A DNA stretch of 64,000 bases from Streptomyces dioscori (GCF_003024195.1 NZ_KZ679043.1:124001-188000), one strand, 5' to 3'. Numbered from the stretch's first letter, positions 8,430 to 21,998 are shown. Notes: generated by a model from the letters alone, not told the origin. Numbers and translations: made by a program.

Positions 8430-9934
8430 GGGTGTGGGGCCTCCGGAGGGCTGGGGCTGGTGGCCGGGCGGGCGGTCAGGCGGGCGGTCAGTTCGGCGAG
8501 GGTGTCGAAGCCCGTTCCGTCGAAGTCGCCGATGCTCGTGGCCAGGCGGTTCTTGAGGGGAGTCGTCCAGCGGGCCGGGAGCGCCTCGGGGCTGCCCGCG
8601 AGCAGACCCGCGATCGAACCGGCCGTCGCGCCGTTCGAGTCGGTGTCCCAACCGCCCGACACCGCACGGCAGATGGACGCCGTGAAGTCGCCGTCCGCGT
8701 GGGTGAGGGCGGCGGCGATCAGGGCCGTGTTGGGGACGGCGTGGACCCAGTGGTACGCGGAGTGGGTGGCGTGCAGTTCGTCCACGACGTGGTCGAAGTC
8801 CTGGTGCTGCCCGGCTAGTTGGATTGCCTGGCGGACCGCGTCTGCGAGGCGTGAGTCCGGGGGGACGACCGTGAGGCCCGTACGGAGGCAGGTGTGGATG
8901 TCGCTCGTGCCGGTGGCCGCTTCCGCGATGACGGCCGCCGTGAACATCGCCGCGTAGACCCCGTTGGCCGTGTGGGTGAGGACCGCGTCCCGGTGCGCCT
9001 GCTCCGCGGCGGTGGCGGGGGCGCCGGGGTTGGTCCAGCCGTGGACGTCCGCGCGGATCAGGGCGCCGATCCACTCGCGGAACGGGTTGCGGTGGCGGGC
9101 CGTGTGCGGGGGTTCGACGCCGTCGAGGAGGTTGCGGTAGGCGACGCGTTCCGCCGTGAACGTACGGCCCGCGGGGAGTTCGTCCAGCCAGAGGCGGGCC
9201 ACGTCCGTGGTGGTGAAGTGTCTGCCGTGGCGTCGGAGAAGGAGGAGGTTCAGGAGGGGGTAGTTGAGGTCGTCGTCCTCCGGCATGCCGTCGATGTTCT
9301 CGGCGAGGGAGGTGGGGGCGGAGCGGCGGTTCCAGGGGTATTTCGCTTTGAGCTCGGGTGTCAGGCCGTGCTCTGTGAACCAGGTGGTGAGGGGCCAGTT
9401 GCCGGTCGCTTCGGCGAGTTGGCGGATGCCTTTCAGGGGGAGCTTCTCCACCGGTTTGCCCAGGAGGCAGCCGGCTGCTCTGCCCAGCCAGGCGGCTTGC
9501 AGGGCTGTTTCTTCCCCAGACCCGCCCCTTCCCGAAAGCGGGGGCTCCGCCCCCACGCCCCCCGGTGACTTGCTGAGGTCCGCCGTCTCTGCTGTGCCCA
9601 CCCGTTCCGCCCTTGCGGAACGCCTGCCCACAGCTGTGGCGGGGCAGAGGGCACGGATGCCGGCGAGGTCGGTCGGCTCTTTGTCCGCCAACCTGCTTGG
9701 CAGGTCTGCCAGTTCGTCCAGGAGGTCCTGGGCCAGGGCTCGTAGGTAGGGGGAGGCCGGTTGGGGGGAGGCGCCTGCCCGGCGGGGGGAGTCGGGGCCG
9801 CCCGCTCTGAGCCAGCGGGCCGCGATCGCCCCGGGACTGCGGCCGTCCTCCTCCGCCTGGCGCAGTTCGTGGCCCAGGAGGTCCTCCGGCTGGACCCAGG
9901 TCAGGCGCAGCGGGGTCGGACGAGGAAGTGTCAT
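8426..9934 (-). CDS. ADP-ribosylglycohydrolase family protein, long form with N-terminal extension
   Basis: 502 residues. About 150 N-terminal residues (DLLGHELRQAEEDGRSPG and an Arg/Pro-rich stretch) precede the ADP-ribosylglycohydrolase domain. The domain has AAGCLLGKPVEKLP, an EDDDLNYPLL segment in place of the usual DDT motif, and a C-terminal GGWDTDSNGATAGSIAGLL metal motif. This family (DraG, ARH3-like) holds a binuclear metal site and removes ADP-ribose from proteins or small molecules. ATG at 9934 overlaps the upstream stop (ATGA) and its stop overlaps caiB. It is fourth in the operon. The EDDD variant near the metal site is shared by some long-form homologs; substrate unknown. Confidence 0.88.
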   Translation of the reverse strand: MTLPRPTPLRLTWVQPEDLLGHELRQAEEDGRSPGAIAARWLRAGGPDSPRRAGASPQPASPYLRALAQDLLDELADLPSRLADKEPTDLAGIRALCPATAVGRRSARAERVGTAETADLSKSPGGVGAEPPLSGRGGSGEETALQAAWLGRAAGCLLGKPVEKLPLKGIRQLAEATGNWPLTTWFTEHGLTPELKAKYPWNRRSAPTSLAENIDGMPEDDDLNYPLLNLLLLRRHGRHFTTTDVARLWLDELPAGRTFTAERVAYRNLLDGVEPPHTARHRNPFREWIGALIRADVHGWTNPGAPATAAEQAHRDAVLTHTANGVYAAMFTAAVIAEAATGTSDIHTCLRTGLTVVPPDSRLADAVRQAIQLAGQHQDFDHVVDELHATHSAYHWVHAVPNTALIAAALTHADGDFTASICRAVSGGWDTDSNGATAGSIAGLLAGSPEALPARWTTPLKNRLATSIGDFDGTGFDTLAELTARLTARPATSPSPPEAPHP

Positions 9935-11124
9935 GACAGCTCCGCGTACGCCGTCTCGTGGGCGCGGCGGCGGGTGACGTCCCGCGCGAAGATCTCCTGG
10001 GTCACCTTGGTGAGGGTTCGCGCGGGGGCCTTCAGGTCCAGGCGGCTGGCCTCCGTGACCGTCTTGGCCCAGTCGGACGGGATCTCCGCGCCCAGGGCGC
10101 CCGCGAGAGCGCCGGACATCGTCGCGATGGAGTCGCAGTCCCGGCCGTAGTTCACCGAACCCAGCACCGCGTGCCGGTAGTCGCCGCCGGAGACCAGCAA
10201 CATCGCCAGTGCCACCGGCAGTTCCTCGATGGAGTGGATGCGGGACGGGCGGCGGGCGGCGAGGGAGGGATTGCGGTAGTCCGGGCCGACCGTGTCGTAC
10301 GGGGCGACCGCCTCCCGCAGCGGACGCAGCGCCGACTCGAAGTCCGAGTACCGCGTGGCCGTGTCGCAGACCGTCTCGATCGCGGCCCGCGTGCCGTCCT
10401 TCGCCACGGCCAGGCAGGCCTCGACCACCGAGGCCGGGGTCGCGCCGGGGATGCAGGCCGCCGCCACGGCCGCCGCGAAGACACCGGCCGCCTCACGCCC
10501 GTACGACGACTGGTGGGCGCCCGCGATGTCGAGGGCCTCGGCGTACGCGCCCGCCGGGTTCGCCGCGTTGACCAGGCCGACCGGCGCCATGTACATCGCG
10601 GCCCCGCAGTTGACGATGTTGCCGGTGCCGGCCTCGCGCGGGTCCACATGGCCGTAGTGGATCCGCGCCACCAGCCACTTCTCGGCGAGGAAGATCCGCT
10701 GGAGGGGGAGGGCGTCCGCTTCGAGTTCCGGGATCCAGCGGGGCGTCGTCATCAGGTCGGGCACCAGGTGCCGGGCGACGGCGTACGCGTCCAGGTGGTC
10801 GCGGACCGTCGCGTAGACCCGTACCAGCGCGTGCGTCATCAAGGTGTCGTCGGTGACGTGTCCGTCGCCCTTGTGGTACGGGGCGACGGGGCGTGCCGTG
10901 CGCCAGTCGTCGCCGTGCCAGGGGCCGACGATGCCGTGGACGCGTCCGCCGTGCCGTTCGACGATCTGCTCGGGGGACCAGCCCTCCACGGGGCCGCCGA
11001 GCGCGTCGCCGACGGCGGCTCCGACGAGGGCTCCGGTGATCCGTTCGTCGAGGGCCGCTGTTCCTGTCACGGCTCCTACATTCGTACCTGTTTCATGCGT
11101 TTTGGGGTTCATGGCGCGCATCAT
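9931..11124 (-). CDS. ADP-ribosylglycohydrolase family protein
   Basis: 397 residues. It has the complete family pattern: GALVGAAVGDALGGPVEGW at the N-terminus, VTDDTLMTHALVR supplying metal-binding DDT residues, and YGRDCDSIATMSGALAGALG near the C-terminus. It looks the most canonical member of the group after the first gene. Two ATGs are adjacent; 11124 forms an ATGA overlap with the upstream stop, whereas 11112 is an alternative. It is third in the operon. Expected chemistry is hydrolysis of an N- or O-glycosidic ADP-ribose bond; the target cannot be read from sequence. Confidence 0.9.
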   Translation of the reverse strand: MMRAMNPKTHETGTNVGAVTGTAALDERITGALVGAAVGDALGGPVEGWSPEQIVERHGGRVHGIVGPWHGDDWRTARPVAPYHKGDGHVTDDTLMTHALVRVYATVRDHLDAYAVARHLVPDLMTTPRWIPELEADALPLQRIFLAEKWLVARIHYGHVDPREAGTGNIVNCGAAMYMAPVGLVNAANPAGAYAEALDIAGAHQSSYGREAAGVFAAAVAAACIPGATPASVVEACLAVAKDGTRAAIETVCDTATRYSDFESALRPLREAVAPYDTVGPDYRNPSLAARRPSRIHSIEELPVALAMLLVSGGDYRHAVLGSVNYGRDCDSIATMSGALAGALGAEIPSDWAKTVTEASRLDLKAPARTLTKVTQEIFARDVTRRRAHETAYAELS

Positions 11125-12395
11125 CCCTCCGGGAGGGCCAGTTCCGTCGCTTCCAGCAGATCGGCGAGTCCGATGAGGTCCGTGCCGGTCAGGCGCGGCA
11201 GCGTGCAGCCGGAGAGGGTGCGGCAGGCGTCGCGCCAGGCCGCGGGGACGGCCGTGCCGCCGCCGAGTGCGCCGGTCAGCGCGCCTGCGAGGGCCGGGGC
11301 CGAGTCCGCGACCCGGGACAGACACGCCGCCGCCGGGACCGCCTCCGCGATCCGGCCGCGGGCGGCGACGGCCAGTGCGAGGGCTACCGGGACGGTCTCG
11401 GCGGCGGCGATGCCGTAGCTGTAGACGTGGTCGACGATCTGGTGTTCCAGGAGGGGCACGAGACCGAAGGCGCCGTCCCCGTTCGCGCGGGTGTCGGCTG
11501 CGAGTGCCAGGGCGTGGCGGGCGTTGCGGCCGATCTCCGTGGCCTCGGGGAGTTCGGCGAGGGCCGCTGCCGCGCAGGTGTCCACGTCGGCGCCGCCCAG
11601 TGCGAGTGCGACGGCCGCGGCCATCGCGCGGGCGCCGTGCACGCCGTCGCCGTCCTGGGTGTAGCGGGCGTCGAACTCGGCGAGGTCCGCGGCGGAGCGG
11701 GGGTCTCCGGCGTGGGCGACCGCCAGGACGCAGGCCCGTACGCAGGCCGCGTCGTCGAAGTAGTGGGGGTTGTCGTGGCCCGAGGCGGGTGGGCGCAGGC
11801 CGTTGGCGAGGTTGCCGAGGCCCGCTCGTACGGAGATGCGGGCGCGCAGGGGGAGTACCGCCGACTCGACCTCGGGGGCGCGGTCCGCGGCGGCGGCGAC
11901 CTCGCTGGCGATCGCGTTCCAGGAGAGGTCGATCGCTGCGCGCATGCGGCGGTCTCGGGTGAGGTCGCCCAGGGCGGCGGCGTCCGCGGCGCGTAGGACC
12001 GCCTCGGCGGCGAAGGCCGCCCATTCGGCGTCGTCCGAGGGGCCGAGGCGGAGGGGTTCGGGGGGTTGGTTGAGGGCGATGGGGACGGGGAGGGTGGTGG
12101 TGGCGTTCTGTTCGGCGAAGGTGTCCAGTTCGCGGGTGAGGCGTCTTGTCCATTCGGGCATGCGGGTTGCTCTGTGCCGTGCCGCCGGCCAGCCGGCGGC
12201 GTCGCCGGCCGCGAGGCCGAGTAGGAGGCCCTCGATTCGACGGGGCGAGGTGTGTGGGTGCGGGGGCGTTGTGGCTGGTCGCGCAGTTCCTCGCGCCCCT
12301 AGGAGGGCTGGCGCTGAAAGGTCGCACCCCGCGGGGTGCGCCTCTGCAAGGGCTGCCCCCGCGGGGTGGGTCTCTGGGCGGTGTGGGGTGGTCAT
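11121..12395 (-). CDS. Degenerate ADP-ribosylglycohydrolase family protein
   Basis: 424 residues. Family landmarks GLLLGLAAGDAAGWP and GPSDDAEWAAFAAE are present, but the C-terminal GxDxDT metal motif is replaced by SRVADSAPALAGALTG, so part of the binuclear metal site seems lost. It may be inactive, altered in substrate, or a structural partner of its paralogs. The N-terminal 50 residues are unusual: they include the translated intergenic repeat (12281-12300). No ATG or GTG lies between that repeat and the domain, and ATG 12395 makes an ATGA overlap with the upstream stop, so the repeat appears to be inside the coding sequence. Second gene of the operon. Confidence 0.8.
   Translation of the reverse strand: MTTPHRPETHPAGAALAEAHPAGCDLSAPALLGARGTARPATTPPHPHTSPRRIEGLLLGLAAGDAAGWPAARHRATRMPEWTRRLTRELDTFAEQNATTTLPVPIALNQPPEPLRLGPSDDAEWAAFAAEAVLRAADAAALGDLTRDRRMRAAIDLSWNAIASEVAAAADRAPEVESAVLPLRARISVRAGLGNLANGLRPPASGHDNPHYFDDAACVRACVLAVAHAGDPRSAADLAEFDARYTQDGDGVHGARAMAAAVALALGGADVDTCAAAALAELPEATEIGRNARHALALAADTRANGDGAFGLVPLLEHQIVDHVYSYGIAAAETVPVALALAVAARGRIAEAVPAAACLSRVADSAPALAGALTGALGGGTAVPAAWRDACRTLSGCTLPRLTGTDLIGLADLLEATELALPEG
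12281..12300 (+). repeat. Repeat core copy inside a coding region
   Basis: GCGCAGTTCCTCGCGCCCCT, one base from the consensus core, with GTTGTGGCTGGTC before it as at 38470. It falls in the N-terminal coding part of the minus-strand gene 11121-12395 and is read there as Gly-Ala-Arg-Gly-Thr-Ala-Arg. Confidence 0.85.
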
Positions 12396-13405
12396 TGGGT
12401 GGGCTCCGGTGGGGTCAGTAGGTCTGCTACGTCCAGGACGTGGTGGCCCTGCATCGAGGGGAGGCAGGTGCCCTTCGCGGGGCCGATCGCCGCTGCCCAG
12501 GCGGGCGGGATCGCGGCGGCGCCGCGCGTGGCGCCGGCCAGGGCGCCCGCCACCGCCGCCGTCGTGTCGGCGTCGCGGCCCATGTTGACCGCGGTGAGGA
12601 CGGCCTCCTCGAAGTCGCCGTCGGCCGCCGCGTACGCGCCGAAGGCCAGGGCGACGGCCTCGGGGGCGAGGTCCGTCCAGGGGTAGCCGCCGATGACGAC
12701 CGCCGAGCGGACCGCGCGTTCGCCGCGGTGTGCGCAGGCCACCGCCCTGCGCAGGGAGCGGGCCGTCCAGGAGTCGTCGGGGACGACCGCGAGGGCGGAG
12801 GCGACGACGACGATCGTGGGGGCGCCCGCCATCGCCGCGGCGACACCCGCCGCGACGGCCTGGCCGCCGTAGATGCCCTCGCCGTCGTGGCTCACGGAAC
12901 CGTCGATCGCCACCAGCCGCGCCGCCTCCGCGGGGCGGCCCGCCGCGAAGACCCCGAAGGGTGCCGCCCGCATGGCGAGGCCGTCGCTCCAGGCGTGCCG
13001 GTGCTGGGCGGAGATGGGGGCGGCGAGCCCCCGGCGCAGGTTCTCCAGGGTGCCTCGTTCGCTGAAGCCCGCGCCCCGGAACGGCCCCTCGTCGCGGTCC
13101 GCGATCCACTGGTGCCAGGCGGCCTCCACATGGGCGACCGTGAGCGCCGAGCCGTGCCGGGCGAGCAGCAGACCCGAGAAGATCGCGTACTCCGTGTCGT
13201 CCGTACCGGACGGCGTCTCGGCCACGTATCCCGTGATGCGGCCCCAGCGCGCGCGGATCTCGGACGGTTTCATGTTCTCGGCCGGTGCCCCCAGCGCGTC
13301 CCCCACGGCGAGTCCCAGCAGTGCTCCGCGCGCACGGTCACGGAGGGCGGTGGCGCCCCTGTCCTCGGGCGCCGGTACCGGCGGAACGCAGGCGATCGAT
13401 GCCAT
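12392..13405 (-). CDS. ADP-ribosylglycohydrolase family protein, first gene of operon
   Basis: 337 residues with all the expected motifs: GALLGLAVGDALGAPAENM, SGTDDTEYAIFSGLLLARHG and NMGRDADTTAAVAGALAGA. This is the most compact and canonical of the four paralogs. ATG 13405 is chosen because it has GGAGAGGGT just upstream on the minus strand and starts close to the domain; an in-frame ATG at 13528 would add 41 basic residues. It leads the six-gene unit (four ADP-ribosylglycohydrolases, CoA-transferase, lyase), so its promoter should lie in 13406-13660. No operator is obvious there. Confidence 0.9.
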   Translation of the reverse strand: MASIACVPPVPAPEDRGATALRDRARGALLGLAVGDALGAPAENMKPSEIRARWGRITGYVAETPSGTDDTEYAIFSGLLLARHGSALTVAHVEAAWHQWIADRDEGPFRGAGFSERGTLENLRRGLAAPISAQHRHAWSDGLAMRAAPFGVFAAGRPAEAARLVAIDGSVSHDGEGIYGGQAVAAGVAAAMAGAPTIVVVASALAVVPDDSWTARSLRRAVACAHRGERAVRSAVVIGGYPWTDLAPEAVALAFGAYAAADGDFEEAVLTAVNMGRDADTTAAVAGALAGATRGAAAIPPAWAAAIGPAKGTCLPSMQGHHVLDVADLLTPPEPTQ

Positions 13406-13698
13406 GGCGGACCCTCTCCGTCGCGGGGGCCCGGGTGATCGGAAGCCGGTCGCAGGCCGATCGGGAGCCCCTTTGCGGATGTGTCCCACGGGAGGGGTGC
13501 GGCGGAGCCTCACGTGCCCCAGAGTCACCCGGTCGACATGTGTGCGTAGGTCGGCACGGATGAGCGGAAGGGGGCGAAGGTGCAGGTAAGTACGGCCTTC
13601 CTTGCTGGCGGCGGTGGAATTTCAGGCGTACGTTCGCAGTTGTCCAAAAGTAGAAGAAGTCCAAACAGGCAGTGAACGAGCACTTGGGGGACCCCCGC

Positions 13699-14430
13699 AT
13701 GGCCATCATCGAGACCGAGGCCGCGCTGCACGAGGCGCACCGCGACAACCACACCCACCGGGACGTCAACGGCGGATGGCTGCGCCCGGCTGTCTTCGGT
13801 GCGATGGACGGCCTCGTCTCCAACCTGGCGCTGATGACCGGTGTGGCCGGTGGAGCCGTCTCCCATCGGACCGTCGTCATCACCGGGCTCGCTGGACTGG
13901 CCGCGGGCGCCTTCTCCATGGCGGCCGGTGAGTACACCTCCGTCGCCTCGCAGCGCGAACTCGTCGAGGCCGAACTCGACGTGGAGCGGCGGGAGTTGAG
14001 GAAGCACCCGCAGGACGAGGAGCGGGAGCTGGCGCTGCTGTACGAGGCGCGTGGGGTGGAGTCCGCCCTCGCCGGTGAAGTCGCCCGGCAGCTGTCCCGC
14101 GACCCCGAGCAGGCGCTGGAGATCCACGCGCGGGAGGAGCTGGGCATCGACCCCGGCGATCTGCCCTCACCGGTCGTCGCCGCCGTGTCGAGCTTCGGTG
14201 CCTTCGCCGTGGGCGCCCTGCTCCCCGTGCTGCCGTACCTGCTGGGGGCCGCCACCCTCTGGCCCGCCCTGCTGCTCGCCGCTCTCGGGCTCTTCGCCTG
14301 CGGGGCGATCGTCGCCAAGGTGACCGCCAGGTCATGGTGGTTCAGCGGGTTGCGGCAGCTCGCGCTGGGCGGGGCCGCGGCCGGTGTGACGTACGCCCTG
14401 GGCAGTTTCTTCGGAACGGCCGTAGGATGA
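13699..14430 (+). CDS. VIT1/CCC1 family transporter (iron/manganese)
   Basis: A 243-residue membrane protein of the VIT1/CCC1 family, which moves Fe2+ or Mn2+. The first membrane region has GAMDGLVSNLALMTGVAGG and the second GLAGLAAGAFSMAAGEY, both family hallmarks with the conserved acidic and Gly-rich helix. A cytoplasmic acidic helix region follows (ELVEAELDVERRELRKHPQ, about residues 88-145), then three further membrane segments to the C-terminus. ATG 13699 has GGGGGA nine bases upstream and starts MAIIETEA, the common family start; GTG 13672 in frame is an alternative. Divergent from the ADP-ribosylglycohydrolase operon. No iron-regulator box is visible upstream. Confidence 0.88.
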   Translation: MAIIETEAALHEAHRDNHTHRDVNGGWLRPAVFGAMDGLVSNLALMTGVAGGAVSHRTVVITGLAGLAAGAFSMAAGEYTSVASQRELVEAELDVERRELRKHPQDEERELALLYEARGVESALAGEVARQLSRDPEQALEIHAREELGIDPGDLPSPVVAAVSSFGAFAVGALLPVLPYLLGAATLWPALLLAALGLFACGAIVAKVTARSWWFSGLRQLALGGAAAGVTYALGSFFGTAVG

Positions 14431-14681
14431 CCGGCACCGCCTGATCGCGCACCTATGCACGGGACTGCATAAGTAGCCGTTACTCGGCGGTTTCGAACGC
14501 TTAACCATTGGGCATGAGCCGTAAGCGCCGCGGGCAATGACGCCCGCGCCGCACCACACGCACATCATCAGCAGCAGGTGACGTTGCCTGCCGCGATCGG
14601 GCCCACGGTCATGGATCTGACCGAAAAGGCCCCCTTTTTCAGCCGCCACGAGCGGCGCCCCGCCGCGACCCGTGGCGTCCG

Positions 14682-14726
14682 CATGATGGAACGCGGTATC
14701 CGGTTCACGAGAACCACTCCATCATG
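14682..14726 (+). promoter_or_regulatory. Nested inverted repeat in the gltB upstream region
   Basis: The 412-base gap 14431-14842 has no gene. Within it CATGATGGA (14682-14690) pairs with TCCATCATG (14718-14726), and inside that GGTTC (14702-14706) pairs with GAACC (14711-14715) around ACGA. Starting at the edge of the outer arm, GTAAC-n6-GAAAT (14726-14741) resembles half of a GlnR box (gTnAC-n6-GaAAC). It could be a dyad operator or a leader hairpin; which is not decided by the sequence. Elsewhere in the gap I see only a short CGCTTA/TAAGCG dyad near 14500-14530. Confidence 0.5.
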
Positions 14727-14842
14727 TAACCTGCACGAAATTTTGCACTCTCGCTAAGGGCCAACGTCGTCCCTCGGCACTTGCCCCCAGAGCCTCAAGG
14801 CCTGGGAGGTGCCCCCCAGACACGACGACGACGGGAGAGCCG

Positions 14843-19430
<4,588 letters not shown>

Positions 19431-19438
<8 letters not shown>

Positions 19439-20891
19439 TCCCAAGGGCTTTCTGAACCACGGCCGAGAGGTCGCCAGGACCCGCCCCGTCGAGGAGCGCG
19501 TCAGGGACTGGAACGAGGTCTACGTCCCGGGCTCCCTCCTGCCCATCATCCCCACGCAGGCCTCGCGCTGCATGGACTGCGGCATCCCCTTCTGCCACAA
19601 CGGCTGTCCGCTCGGGAACCTCATCCCCGAGTGGAACGACTTCGCGTACCGCGAGGACTGGTCCGCGGCCTCCGAGCGGCTGCACGCCACGAACAACTTC
19701 CCGGAGTTCACCGGCCGGCTGTGCCCCGCCCCTTGCGAGTCGGCGTGCGTGCTGGGCATCAACCAGCCCGCCGTCACCATCAAGAACGTCGAGGTCTCGA
19801 TCATCGACAAGGCCTGGGACAGCGGCGACGTCGCCCCCCAGGCCCCCGAGCGCCTCTCCGGCAAGACGGTCGCCGTCATCGGCTCCGGCCCGGCGGGCCT
19901 CGCCGCAGCACAGCAGCTCACCCGCGCCGGCCACACGGTCGCCGTCTACGAGCGCGCCGACCGCGTCGGCGGCCTCCTGCGCTACGGCATCCCCGAGTTC
20001 AAGATGGAGAAGCGGCACATCAACCGCCGCATCGAGCAGATGCGCGCGGAGGGCACCCGCTTCCGTACCGGCATCGAGATCGGCCGCGACCTCAAGGCCA
20101 CCGACCTGCGCAAGCGGTACGACGCCGTCGTCATCGCCGCCGGCGCCACCGTCTCCCGCGACCTGCCGGTCCCCGGCCGCGAGCTGAACGGCATCCACTT
20201 CGCCATGGAGTACCTGCCGCTCGCCAACAAGGTGCAGGAGGGCGACTTCGTGGCGCCCCCCATCACCGCCGAGGGCAAGCACGTCGTCGTCATCGGCGGC
20301 GGCGACACCGGAGCGGACTGCGTGGGCACCGCCCACCGCCAGGGCGCTGCCTCCGTCACCCAGCTGGAGATCATGCCCCAGCCGGGCGAGGACCGCGCTC
20401 CGCACCAGCCCTGGCCGACGTTCCCCATGCTCTACAAGGTGACCTCCGCGCACGAGGAGGGCGGCGAGCGGGTCTACGCCGTCTCCACCACCCACTTCGA
20501 GGGCGACGAGGACGGCAACGTCCAGTGGCTGCACCTCGGCGAGGTCGAGTTCATCGACGGCAAGCTCACCCCGAAGCCGGGCACGGAGCGCAAGATCCCC
20601 GCCCAGCTCGTCACCCTCGCCATGGGCTTCACCGGCACCGACCAGGAGAACGGGCTGGTCTCCCAGTTCGCCCTCGACCTCGACGAGCGCGGCAACATCG
20701 CCCGCGACCGCGACTACGCGACCAACGTGCCCGGCGTGTTCGTCGCCGGTGACGCCGGGCGCGGCCAGTCCCTCATCGTCTGGGCCATCGCGGAAGGCCG
20801 CTCGGCCGCCCGCGGGGTCGACCGCTTCCTCACCGGCGTCAGCGAACTCCCGGCGCCGGTCCGCCCGACGGACCGTTCCTTGATGGTCTGA
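19431..20891 (+). CDS. gltD: Glutamate synthase small (beta) subunit
   Basis: 486 residues. Feeds NADPH electrons through FAD and 4Fe-4S clusters to GltB. N-terminal cluster cysteines lie in CMDCGIPFCHNGCPLGN and LCPAPCESACVLG. The FAD Rossmann motif is VIGSGPAGLAAAQQL and the NADPH motif VIGGGDTGADCVG; GVFVAGDAGRGQSLIVWAI closes the FAD site. Its ATG lies within the gltB end, with GGAGG 8 bases before it, so the two subunits are translationally coupled. The inverted repeat at 21037-21091 ends the unit. Confidence 0.97.
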
Positions 20892-21036
20892 CGCCCCACC
20901 CCCCATAGACGTCCCGTACAACGGTGTACGGAACTGAGCGCGGCGCCTGCCCTCGTCCCCGACCGGACCTGGTGGGCGCCGTGGTGCGTCCGCACGGGTT
21001 TGCGTCCGCGGGTCCGGTGGGGGCGAGCCTCAACGA

Positions 21037-21091
21037 TTGCGCAGTTCCCCGCGCCCCTAGGTGGTCTTCAGGGGCGCGGGGAACTGCGCAA
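21037..21091. terminator. Two repeat cores head to head, forming a 22-bp hairpin
   Basis: Copy 21037-21058 (plus) and copy 21070-21091 (minus) of the dispersed repeat form a perfect 22-bp stem with an 11-base loop. It sits between the convergent gltD and chitosanase genes and can act as a terminator for both. This shows how opposed copies of the element make strong hairpins. Confidence 0.85.
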
Positions 21092-21164
21092 CGGGGGGCG
21101 AGGGGGCGGAGCCCCCGTGCGTGGACGGGAACGGGTAGGGGCGGCGGGGGCGAGAAAAGCCGGG

Positions 21165-21998
21165 CTACTCCACTTCGTACGACTGACCGTAGACCTTCCA
21201 CTTCAGGGGGGTGTCCAGGTCCAGATTGCCGTCGTACAGGAACCGCCGCTGAGCCGTGTCCACACGAGACGTGTCCCCGCGCCCCTCGTCCTCCATCGTC
21301 TTCTTCCGCATGTCAAGGAAGATGTCGAGGTACGCGACCTCCTTGCCCCCCTCCGCAGGCGTGTCCGCCTCAGCCATCGCCCGCTTACGGATGCCGTAGA
21401 AGCCGGGATCACTGCCGGGCCCGTGCATCACCATGGCGTCGTAGTAGATGAACTGACCCAGCACACCCAGCCCGTCCCGCCGCGCAAGCCGCACCGCGGG
21501 ATCGAAATACACCCGGTCCCGCTCAGCGTCCTGCACCCGCTGGAACGCGGCCTTCCGCGCCTCCGCCTTCCACGCAGCCACGAACCCGTCGCCCAGCCCC
21601 TCATGCGACTCCGACCCGTCGACCTCCCGCAGAGCGGGCAGATACCGCGCCAGCGCATTGCCCGAATGCGCCTTCGTGTAACGCTCGACCAGGACGAGCA
21701 GATCGTGCGTACCGGTGGTGAACCCGATGATGCCCGCGGTGTACCCACGGCCGTCGTCGATGTCCTCGATGTACGCGTACTGCGCACGCCAGTCCAGGCT
21801 GGAGTTCTCGGCGCTGGACACGATCCGCTGCGCCAGCTCCTTCTTCTCCGGCGAGTCCAGCCCGCCCCCACGCGCATCGGGACTGGCGCTCCGGCTGTCC
21901 GAACGCGCCCCGTCGTCACCCTGGCCGGGCACGACGGAGCAGGCCGCCAATGCGAACAGGGGGACGACGACGAACAACAGACGGCCAGCGCGTTTCAT
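21165..21998 (-). CDS. GH46 chitosanase, predicted lipoprotein
   Basis: 277 residues. Endo-hydrolysis of chitosan (GH46). A signal peptide ends in a lipobox LAAC (C20), so the enzyme is predicted to be attached to the outer face of the membrane rather than freely secreted. The mature part opens LDSPEKKELAQRIVSSAEN, then YIEDIDDGRGYTAGIIGFTTG; the catalytic pair is E64 (SSAEN) and D82 (DIDDGRGY), with the same 18-residue spacing as E22/D40 of the Streptomyces N174 enzyme. ATG 21998 precedes the signal peptide directly. It is divergent from 22073-22291 with 74 bases between. I see no DasR-type box there. Confidence 0.92.
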   Translation of the reverse strand: MKRAGRLLFVVVPLFALAACSVVPGQGDDGARSDSRSASPDARGGGLDSPEKKELAQRIVSSAENSSLDWRAQYAYIEDIDDGRGYTAGIIGFTTGTHDLLVLVERYTKAHSGNALARYLPALREVDGSESHEGLGDGFVAAWKAEARKAAFQRVQDAERDRVYFDPAVRLARRDGLGVLGQFIYYDAMVMHGPGSDPGFYGIRKRAMAEADTPAEGGKEVAYLDIFLDMRKKTMEDEGRGDTSRVDTAQRRFLYDGNLDLDTPLKWKVYGQSYEVE

